Assembly (NCBI GenBank): GCA_903871905.1
Contig: CAIQIV010000245.1
Coordinates: 1-37,431, forward strand
Source of the DNA: an uncultured Chloroflexota bacterium
GTDB lineage: Bacteria; Chloroflexota; Anaerolineae; Anaerolineales; UBA4823
Length of the DNA: 37,431 nt
Direction of reading: 5' to 3'
Under the pieces are notes generated by a model. It worked only from the letters and a program-made list of their open reading frames with translations. It had not been told where the DNA came from and ran no database searches. Positions 32,226-37,431 of the stretch are shown piece after piece (position 1 is the stretch's first letter; every line of letters starts with the position of its first letter). Position numbers and translations under genes: made by a program.

Positions 32226-33155
32226 ATGAATGCTGCTCTCCCCTCCCCCGCCAGCCCGCCGCTGCGCCGCGCCTCGTCCTGGCGGCGCTTCTACCGCCGC
32301 TGGGAGCCGGCCTTCTATATTTCCCCGGCTTTCATCGTGCTGATTGTGATCCTGCTTTACCCGCTGGGCTACTCCTTCTGGCTGAGCTTCCACGAGTGGA
32401 CGCTGCGCGGCTTCCGCCAGGGTGTGCCGTGGATCGGGCTGGGAAACTACATCGAGCTGTTCACCAACCCGGACTTTCTCAACTCGCTGCGCATCACCTT
32501 TACCTTTGTCATCCTGGCGGTGGGCATTGAATTTGTGCTGGGGATGGGGCTGGCGCTGCTGCTGAACCATGACCTGCGCGGCAGCCACTGGCTGCGGGCG
32601 GCTATCCTGCTGCCGATGATGTGCACCAACGTGGTGATCGGCCTGACCTGGCGCCTGCTGCTCAACTACGAGTTTGGCCTGGTCAACTACTACCTGGGGG
32701 TGGTGGGGCTGCGCCCGGTGGAATGGCTGAGCAGCCCGGCGATGGCCATGCCGGCGGTGATCCTGGTGGATGTGTGGAACACCACCTCCTTCGTGGCGCT
32801 GATGCTGCTGGCCGGGCTGCAGTCGCTGCCAGACGAGCCGTTCGAGGCGGCGCGCATCGATGGCGCCTCGGCCTGGCAGAGCTTTCTCTACCTGACCCTG
32901 CCGCTGCTGCGCCCGGTGATCCTGGTGGCGCTGCTGTGGCGGCTGATCGACACCTTCCGCATCTTTGATGTGATCTACCTGCTCACCGCCGGCGGACCGG
33001 CGCGCGCCACCGAGGCGGTCAGCATCTACATCTACCGTTACGGCTTCCAATCCTTCAACCTGGGCTACGCTTCGGCGGCGTCCTACATTATGATCCTGAT
33101 CATGCTGGGGGTGGCCCTGGTGCTCACCCGCATGATTGGGCGCAGCGAGTCCTGA
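32226..33155 (+). CDS. Sugar ABC transporter permease (MalF-like)
   Basis: 309 residues from the ATG at 32226. An in-frame ATG at 32187 would add 13 residues but lies in a hairpin loop and has no ribosome-binding site. The one before 32226 is also weak, so the start is uncertain. The protein has six membrane segments, beginning FYISPAFIVLIVILLYPLGYSFW. The ATPase-coupling EAA loop reads EAARIDGASAWQSFLYLTLPLLRP near 213-236. With the gene at 33165 it forms the permease pair for the binding protein at 30709. No ATPase gene is present here, so a shared MsmX/UgpC-type ATPase encoded elsewhere is inferred. Confidence 0.92.
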   Translation: MNAALPSPASPPLRRASSWRRFYRRWEPAFYISPAFIVLIVILLYPLGYSFWLSFHEWTLRGFRQGVPWIGLGNYIELFTNPDFLNSLRITFTFVILAVGIEFVLGMGLALLLNHDLRGSHWLRAAILLPMMCTNVVIGLTWRLLLNYEFGLVNYYLGVVGLRPVEWLSSPAMAMPAVILVDVWNTTSFVALMLLAGLQSLPDEPFEAARIDGASAWQSFLYLTLPLLRPVILVALLWRLIDTFRIFDVIYLLTAGGPARATEAVSIYIYRYGFQSFNLGYASAASYIMILIMLGVALVLTRMIGRSES

Positions 33156-33164
33156 GGAGACGCC

Positions 33165-34001
33165 ATGAAACGCACCCGCACCGTCCGCAAGCTCCAGGAG
33201 CTGCTGATCTACCTGGCCGTGTTCATCGCCGTGATCCTGTCCCTGTTCCCCATCTTCTACCTGCTGATCACCTCCTTCAAGCCACCGAACCTGACCTTTG
33301 CCATCCCGCCGGTGTGGATCTTCCAGCCCACGCTGAAGAATTACCTGGAGGTGTTTGCGGGGGGCAAGTTTGTTTCCTACTTTATGAACAGCCTGACCAT
33401 CGCCCTGGGGACCACCTTCCTGGCGCTGGTGCTGGGCTCCTTCGCCGGCTACGGTTTTGCCCGCTTCAAGTTCCGCGGCAGTTTCGGGCTGCGCATGAGC
33501 TCGCTCATCCCGCAGATGCTGCCGCCGATCACCATCATCGTCCCGCTGTATGTGCTGTTTAACACGTTGGGGCTGATCGACACGCGCTCCGGGCTGGTGA
33601 TCTCCTACCTGACCTTCACCATCCCGCTGTCGATCTGGATGATGACCGGCTTCTTTGCCGATGTGCCGGTGGAGCTGGAGGAATCGGCGATGATCGACGG
33701 CTGCACCCGGCTGCAGGCTTTCTTCCGTATCAACCTGCGCATCGTCACCCCTGGGCTGGCAGCCACCGCCATCTTATGCTTCCTGTACTGCTGGAACGAG
33801 TTCCTGTACGCGGTGATCCTGAGCGGGCGGGATGCGCGCACCCTGCCGGTGAGCATTACCAGCTTCATGACCAACAAAGCCATCCTGTGGGGGCGCATCG
33901 CCGCCGCCGGCTCGCTGGTGCTGGTGCCCACGCTGATCTTCGCCCTGGCGGCGCAGCGCTACCTGATCCGCGGCCTGTCCAAGGGGGCGGTGAAGGGGTA
34001 A
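33165..34001 (+). CDS. Sugar ABC transporter permease (MalG-like)
   Basis: 278 residues with six membrane segments, the first at LLIYLAVFIAVILSLFPIFYLL. The EAA loop reads EESAMIDGCTRLQAFFRINLRIVTPG near 168-190. The periplasmic ISLKPP-like TSFKPPNLTF follows the first helix, as in MalG. GAGGAG precedes the ATG, 9 nt after the MalF-like gene. It is the last gene of the cluster 2 operon and ends one base before the stop codon of the convergent small Cys-rich peptide gene. Confidence 0.93.
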   Translation: MKRTRTVRKLQELLIYLAVFIAVILSLFPIFYLLITSFKPPNLTFAIPPVWIFQPTLKNYLEVFAGGKFVSYFMNSLTIALGTTFLALVLGSFAGYGFARFKFRGSFGLRMSSLIPQMLPPITIIVPLYVLFNTLGLIDTRSGLVISYLTFTIPLSIWMMTGFFADVPVELEESAMIDGCTRLQAFFRINLRIVTPGLAATAILCFLYCWNEFLYAVILSGRDARTLPVSITSFMTNKAILWGRIAAAGSLVLVPTLIFALAAQRYLIRGLSKGAVKG

Positions 34002-34184
34002 TTAACTTGCTGGTTTGCACCTGTGCAGGCAGTTGCCATACCCAATCAGATCGAATCCAACCTGCCCGCCCCAGGTGCGGTAGCACTCGCAGTCATCCTC
34101 GCAGGTGCAGCCGGCCTTGAGATTCGTTTTGACCTTGATTGCCTTTTTTCCGGCAGGGGTATTGGTTGGAGGTTTCGTGACCAT
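34002..34184 (-). CDS. Small Cys-rich peptide D of the peptide array
   Basis: 60 residues from the ATG at 34184, which has GGAG 8 nt upstream; a TTG at 34238 in the same frame coincides with the promoter -35 and is not the start. The first 15 residues are Lys/Pro/Thr-rich (MVTKPPTNTPAGKKA). The shared motif IKVKTNLKAG (16-25) follows, and then CTCEDDCEC (C-x-C-x3-C-x-C). A Gly-rich stretch and a C-terminal C-x3-C end the peptide, six Cys in all. The spacing is identical to that of peptide A at 34907. It has its own promoter. No homologous family could be named. A ribosomally made precursor peptide or a metal-binding mini-protein are both possible; neither is proven. Confidence 0.75.
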   Translation of the reverse strand: MVTKPPTNTPAGKKAIKVKTNLKAGCTCEDDCECYRTWGGQVGFDLIGYGNCLHRCKPAS

Positions 34185-34208
34185 GGGTTGTTCTCCATTC
34201 TTGCCTGA

Positions 34209-34238
34209 ACTATAAGCGAAAGCACGTATTGTTGTCAA
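34209..34238 (-). promoter_or_regulatory. Sigma70 promoter of Cys-rich peptide D
   Basis: On the minus strand a perfect -35 TTGACA (34238-34233) and TATAGT (34214-34209) are 18 nt apart. The start would be near 34202, leaving a leader of about 18 nt that contains the ribosome-binding site. Confidence 0.75.
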
Positions 34239-34248
34239 TTCACCCTGC

Positions 34249-34488
34249 TTATCTCTGAAGGGTGGATGGAAGCGGCAGCAGCTCGCAGATCAATTCCGGC
34301 ATGCCATCCGGGGTAGTACCGCTGTAAGAACATACACAGCCTGGTTCACCCTGGGTGCACATCCCTGCTCGCACACCGCTGCGCAGGCGCATGCCGCGGC
34401 GCTGGCGCCGGCAAGCAGGCCAGGATCCCGCACCCGCAGAAAGTGCCTGGGGGGCGTGGGGACCATCTTGGATGGGTAGTTCGTTCAT
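34249..34488 (-). CDS. Small Cys-rich peptide C of the peptide array
   Basis: 79 residues from the ATG at 34488, with GGAGGG 8 nt upstream. A leader-like N-terminus (MNELPIQDGPHAPQALSAG) with some basic residues leads to the shared motif MRLRSGVRAG (33-42). MCTQGEPGCVC follows (C-x6-C-x-C) and another Cys near residue 68. The C-terminal part is longer and more hydrophobic than in peptides A and D. It begins 27 nt after the end of peptide B, within reach of the same transcript, though a hairpin with a T-run precedes it. Function unknown. The motif match makes it a member of the array despite low overall similarity. Confidence 0.65.
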   Translation of the reverse strand: MNELPIQDGPHAPQALSAGAGSWPACRRQRRGMRLRSGVRAGMCTQGEPGCVCSYSGTTPDGMPELICELLPLPSTLQR

Positions 34489-34515
34489 CGAGGGAGCCCT
34501 CCAATCCTGCGGCGA

Positions 34516-34794
34516 TTAAAAACCTGCCCCGAAGCAGGCAAGAGAGGCATCCATGTCCGCACAGTTGTAGCAGGAGGGGGGTGTGCAGGGCGGATCTTTG
34601 GCGGCATTCCTGCAACTTAAATCAGCTTCGGCAGAGATGCAGTTACATTCGGGCGGCGTGCAGTCGATACCCCCGGCGCGCAAGGCGGTGCGCAGTGCAA
34701 AGGCCGGGCGTGGCGCCGGCCCCGATTCAATACGGGTCGGTAATATTGGCGGGATGATCATTTTTGGTATGCTTCCTCGGGTGATCTGGATCAT
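34516..34794 (-). CDS. Small Cys-rich peptide B of the peptide array
   Basis: 92 residues from the ATG at 34794, which overlaps the stop of the preceding frame as ATGA; an alternative ATG is at 34761 with AGGA about 12 nt upstream. The N-terminal 30 residues are rich in Ile and Pro (KMIIPPILPTRIES). The shared motif FALRTALRAG follows at about 33-42, then DCTPPECNC and a second Cys block PCTPPSCYNC. There are eight Cys in total and a C-terminal CFGAGF. The two CTPP blocks suggest an internal duplication of the Cys core. Function unknown; same candidates as for the other members. Confidence 0.65.
   Translation of the reverse strand: MIQITRGSIPKMIIPPILPTRIESGPAPRPAFALRTALRAGGIDCTPPECNCISAEADLSCRNAAKDPPCTPPSCYNCADMDASLACFGAGF
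34518..34538 (-). terminator. Possible terminator inside the end of peptide B gene
   Basis: On the minus strand CCTGC (34538-34534) pairs with GCAGG (34527-34523) and TTTTT follows (34522-34518). The stem is only 5-6 bp and lies within the last codons, so it may act as a partial terminator that lowers expression of peptide C. Confidence 0.4.
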
Positions 34795-34931
34795 ACTGCC
34801 TGGCGGCAGGCAAGCTCCTGGTATAAGCCCGGCCAGTACAGGCAGTCCGGAGACTGGCAGTCGCCGGCGCGCACGGCGGTGCGCACCGGCAGCGCCGGAA
34901 GGATGCCTAAGCACCGGTTCCCGGCGGACAA
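34791..34931 (-). CDS. Small Cys-rich peptide A2, non-standard start or decayed copy
   Basis: An open frame of 46 codons plus stop, from a TTG at 34931 to a TGA that overlaps the ATG of peptide B. It encodes the shared motif LPVRTAVRAG followed by DCQSPDC and a later Cys, clearly the same design as the neighbours. The TTG start lacks a Shine-Dalgarno and overlaps the end of peptide A by 25 nt; no ATG is present. It could be translated by coupling to peptide A, or be a copy that lost its leader, or need a frameshift. The preserved motif and exact stop/start overlap favour a functional gene. Confidence 0.5.
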   Translation of the reverse strand: MSAGNRCLGILPALPVRTAVRAGDCQSPDCLYWPGLYQELACRQAV

Positions 34932-35080
34932 TTGTCATCGCATCTAGCTTCAGACCATCCATCCGCGCAGTTGCAGCCATCGGCGCAGGTGCAGCCTGCG
35001 CGCAGCCCGAGGCGGACTTTGAGTCCCGGCAGCGATGCAGGGGTTTTCTTCGGTTCTTTCTCCTGGGTAAATGTCTCCAT
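34907..35080 (-). CDS. Small Cys-rich peptide A of the peptide array
   Basis: 57 residues from the ATG at 35080, with AAAGGAG 7 nt upstream. The N-terminal 18 residues are charged and leader-like (METFTQEKEPKKTPASLP). The shared motif LKVRLGLRAG (19-28) precedes CTCADGCNC, with the same C-x-C-x3-C-x-C spacing as peptide D, and a later RCDDNC. It is the first gene after a strong promoter. The charged, Cys-free N-terminus before a conserved boundary and a Cys-dense C-terminus is what RiPP precursors look like. A metallothionein-like role is the main alternative. No modifying enzyme is visible within the window. Confidence 0.75.
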   Translation of the reverse strand: METFTQEKEPKKTPASLPGLKVRLGLRAGCTCADGCNCADGWSEARCDDNCPPGTGA

Positions 35081-35126
35081 TGCAATACTCCTTTCGGCGT
35101 TACACAATAATAATGTAATATGAAAG

Positions 35127-35155
35127 ATTGTAGGTTTCTAATAAAATTCTGTCAA
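35127..35155 (-). promoter_or_regulatory. Strong sigma70 promoter of the peptide array
   Basis: On the minus strand a perfect -35 TTGACA (35155-35150) and TACAAT (35132-35127) are 17 nt apart. The start would be near 35120, giving a leader of about 40 nt, which is AT-rich in contrast to the surroundings. Confidence 0.82.
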
Positions 35156-35241
35156 TACAACAAATGACCCAAATGTCGCACCTTAAATTTGTCCGCTGCT
35201 CTCCGTTTACGCGAAGCGCGGGAGGGGCGTTTGGGGGTAAA

Positions 35242-37431
35242 TTATTGTTTCTTCTGCACCTGCGGCAGGTAGATCTGGTAGTGGTGGACGGTCAGGACAA
35301 AGACCGGGCTGTCTGCCGGGTTGAAGTTGAGGTCACCGGAGTAATGGGCGGTCAGGGTGTGCTCGCCGGCTGCCAGGCTGCTGGTGGTGTAGACGGCCTG
35401 GCCGGCTGCCACGCTCACCGGCGGCAGGGCCGTAGCGTCCAGGGTGAAGGTGATCACCCCGGTGGGCGTCCCCACGGGTGGGGCGTCCAGGGCAGCGGTG
35501 AGGCTGATCGCCTGGTGGATGTGCGCCGGGTCGGGCTGGTTGGTGAGGCTCAGGTCCAGGCTGCGGCGGCTGACCTCCAGGCTGCCGTCCACAAAATTGA
35601 AGTGGTAGCTGGCGGCGGCAAGCGTACCGGTGAGGATATGGATCGGGTAGCTGCCAGGCGGGCTGGACTGCGCGGCAGTGGTGGTGAGGACCGGCGCCCC
35701 GCTCAGCACGCCGGTGGTATCGCCGTTGACGAAGCCGGTGGCGGTGTAGGTCAGGCCGGGGTTGGCGGCGCCGTAGGCTTTGCCCAGGTCACTGGCGCTG
35801 ACGGTCAGCGGGGCTGTGCCCACCACCAGCCCGCCAGGCAGGCTGTGTTGGCTGGGGGCGAACAGGGTACTGCCGCTGTAGGCAGCGCTCAGCGTGTGGG
35901 TCCCGCCGGGGATGCCGGTGGTGCTGGTCGTGGCCTGGTGGTCCGCCAGCGGCTGGGGAGCGCCCAGGGGTATATCGTCCAGGTAAAACTGGACGGTGCC
36001 GGTGAGGGCGGCGGGGGCCATATACAGCGGGGCGGTCACCGAGGCGGTGAGGGTGATCGCCTGTCCATAGCTGGGGGCCAGGGGTGCGGTGGCCAGGGTG
36101 GTCGTGGTGGCAGCCTGCACCCACAGCGAGCGCGGCTCGCTGGGGATGGCATTGACCAGGACATTGGCCACGTAGGGGCCGGGGAACAGGCCGGGCACCG
36201 GGCGGGTGGTGAGGGCGGCGGAGGAGAAGGCGGCCGTGGGCAGCCAGGTGATGGAGCTGCCGTCTAACGGGCGCACCTGCACCAGCGGGAAGCTGGTGGG
36301 CGAGCTGTGGTTTGAACCGCCCGAACCCGCCTCGTATTGGTGGCCTCTCCACCCGCTGCCGGAAGCTGCCAGGGGCTGGTTGGCTCCCAGCGGGGCGCTG
36401 AAGGGATCCAGCGCCGGCCGGCGGGCAGGGTCAAAGCCCAGCCCGCGGTCATACAGCTCGCTGACGTAGGTGTACCCGCCGGTGAGCAGCACCCGCCCGT
36501 CTGGGAGCAGGGTGGCGCTATGTTCATCATGGCCTTCGTTCAGGGAGCCGGTGGTGCTCCAGGCGCCGCGGGTCGGGTCGTACAGCTCAGTGTTGGTCTG
36601 TGCGGTGGAAACCAGGACGGTGCCGTCCGGCAGCAGGGTTGCCGTGGTCGCCACGTAAAAGGGAACAACGGTGTGCCCGGTGGCTGTCCATGCGCCCGTT
36701 TGCGGGTCAAACAGCTCGCACTGCAAGTCTGGCAATGAGAACACGCCGGCGATCACCAGAACTTTACCGTTGGGCAGCAGGACGGAAGGGTACTGCATGC
36801 GCTTGGCGCCCATCGCAGCGGTCAGGCTCCAGGTATTGGTGGCCGGGTCGTAGATCTCGGCGCTGTCCAGGGCTTCCGCTTCATTGAACCCTCCGCTGAC
36901 CAGCACGCGCCCGTCCGCCAGCAGGACGGCGGAATGCCGTTCGCGGGCATAATGGAATGCAGCAGCGAGACGCCATTCCCCGGCGCCGCCATTGGCTGCC
37001 GGGTCAAACAGCTCGGTGCTGGCCAAGGCGCCGTCCGTGACGTTGTATCCCCCAACGACCAGCACCTGGCCATCCGGCAGCAGGGTAGCGGTATGATAGA
37101 CCCGAGGAATATGCAGGGCCGGGCCTACTGTCCACATTCCGCTGGTTGGGTCGTACAGCTCGGTGTCGTCCTCGGTGACGACGGCGAAATCCGTTGTAGC
37201 CCCGCCTGCCACCAGCACCCGGCCGTCGTGCAGCAGGTTGGCTGTATGGTAAAAGCGCTGTTGGTTCATAAATCCGGTCATTTCCCAACCTCCGGCGCCG
37301 CCGTTGGCCGCCGGGTCGTACAGGTCGGCATTGGCGTAGACATTGCTCAGGTTCCGAAAACCGCCGGCGACCAGCACCTTTCCATTGAGCAGCAGGGTGG
37401 CGGTATGTTTCAAGCGATAAATGGACACATC
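35242..37431 (-). CDS. Secreted kelch/galactose-oxidase-like and Ig-repeat protein (5' end outside window)
   Basis: The frame is open to the window edge; the GTG at 37428 is preceded by an in-frame Asp codon, so the true start lies outside. At least 729 residues are present. Seven kelch-type repeats of the form HTATLLPDGRVLVAGG fill the first 330 residues or so, as in galactose oxidase-type propellers. An IPT-like domain follows, where metal-oxidase proteins have their C-terminal domain. Then come an Ig-like domain of group 3 (about 440-540; GTVQFYLDDIPLGAPQ), an MBG-type domain (VSASDLGKAYGAANPGLTYT) and another Ig-like domain (GVITFTLDATALPPV). It ends HHYQIYLPQVQKKQ. The copper ligands of galactose oxidase were not identified. 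Extracellular location is inferred. Confidence 0.85.
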   Translation of the reverse strand, partial: DVSIYRLKHTATLLLNGKVLVAGGFRNLSNVYANADLYDPAANGGAGGWEMTGFMNQQRFYHTANLLHDGRVLVAGGATTDFAVVTEDDTELYDPTSGMWTVGPALHIPRVYHTATLLPDGQVLVVGGYNVTDGALASTELFDPAANGGAGEWRLAAAFHYARERHSAVLLADGRVLVSGGFNEAEALDSAEIYDPATNTWSLTAAMGAKRMQYPSVLLPNGKVLVIAGVFSLPDLQCELFDPQTGAWTATGHTVVPFYVATTATLLPDGTVLVSTAQTNTELYDPTRGAWSTTGSLNEGHDEHSATLLPDGRVLLTGGYTYVSELYDRGLGFDPARRPALDPFSAPLGANQPLAASGSGWRGHQYEAGSGGSNHSSPTSFPLVQVRPLDGSSITWLPTAAFSSAALTTRPVPGLFPGPYVANVLVNAIPSEPRSLWVQAATTTTLATAPLAPSYGQAITLTASVTAPLYMAPAALTGTVQFYLDDIPLGAPQPLADHQATTSTTGIPGGTHTLSAAYSGSTLFAPSQHSLPGGLVVGTAPLTVSASDLGKAYGAANPGLTYTATGFVNGDTTGVLSGAPVLTTTAAQSSPPGSYPIHILTGTLAAASYHFNFVDGSLEVSRRSLDLSLTNQPDPAHIHQAISLTAALDAPPVGTPTGVITFTLDATALPPVSVAAGQAVYTTSSLAAGEHTLTAHYSGDLNFNPADSPVFVLTVHHYQIYLPQVQKKQ

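Noticed and set aside
34516-35085. Single 189-codon minus-strand gene over peptides A, A2 and B
   Set aside because: Only its last 92 codons carry the array motif; the first part lies out of frame over peptides A and A2, which have the conserved motif in their own frames.
34583-35110. Plus-strand frame of 175 codons over the peptide array
   Set aside because: No ribosome-binding site or family features, while the minus strand shows a repeated motif in several genes plus promoters and start/stop overlaps.
35164-36267. Plus-strand frame of 367 codons rich in Gly and Val
   Set aside because: It lies opposite the kelch/Ig protein, has no recognisable domain or ribosome-binding site, and its composition follows from the opposite codons.
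1-37431. CRISPR arrays, tRNA/rRNA genes, insertion sequences, phage genes
   Set aside because: No regularly spaced identical repeats of CRISPR size, no tRNA-like cloverleaf or rRNA segments, and no transposase or integrase frames were recognised by eye; a covariance-model and IS search would be decisive.

Overview
The window looks like a chromosomal segment of a GC-rich, probably anaerobic member of the Chloroflexota, Anaerolineae-like. This is inferred from gene style only. Substrate-binding lipoproteins carry long low-complexity linkers (VTQEVEKV and APAPAATE units). Large secreted repeat proteins end in an aromatic-x-Y-L-P tail. ROK and LacI regulators sit in front of sugar ABC transporters, and promoters are sigma70-like (TTGACA-17-TATAAT). 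No tRNA, rRNA, CRISPR array, IS element or phage gene was seen.

Layout. (1) 1-1875, minus strand: the 5' part of a secreted Gly-Gly-x-rich (PGRS-like) protein that runs off the left edge. (2) 2065-13393: sugar cluster 1. A LacI repressor with a perfect 22-bp operator precedes a D-psicose/D-tagatose 3-epimerase-like enzyme, a fucose-isomerase-like protein, a URO-D superfamily protein, a ribose-type ABC transporter (permease, double ATPase, permease, binding lipoprotein) and a second fucose-isomerase-like protein. (3) 13484-25432: mixed genes. These are a metallo-beta-lactamase-fold protein, PlsY-like acyltransferase, SulP transporter, a 1623-residue secreted protein, SurE, a degenerate receiver-like protein, an M20 peptidase and an ABM-like small protein. 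(4) 25548-34001: sugar cluster 2. An autoregulated ROK repressor with a consensus promoter and a XylR-like operator precedes a DegT-type aminotransferase, a third fucose-isomerase-like protein, a second URO-D superfamily protein and a MalEFG-type transporter without its ATPase. (5) 34002-35155, minus strand: an array of five very small Cys-rich peptide genes that share a hydrophobic-[RK]-x-x-[LV]-[RK]-A-G motif just before the cysteines, with strong promoters and overlapping genes. (6) 35242-37431, minus strand: a secreted seven-kelch plus Ig/MBG repeat protein, cut by the right edge.

How the genes work together. Both sugar clusters follow the same plan: regulator, fucose-isomerase-like enzyme, URO-D superfamily protein and importer, with no sugar kinase or aldolase in sight. 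The repeated pairing of isomerase-like and URO-D-like genes in unrelated transporter contexts suggests a shared, uncharacterised step in carbohydrate use. The small Cys-rich peptide array is the most unusual element. It resembles a set of precursor peptides or metal-binding mini-proteins, and no modification enzyme is visible in the window.
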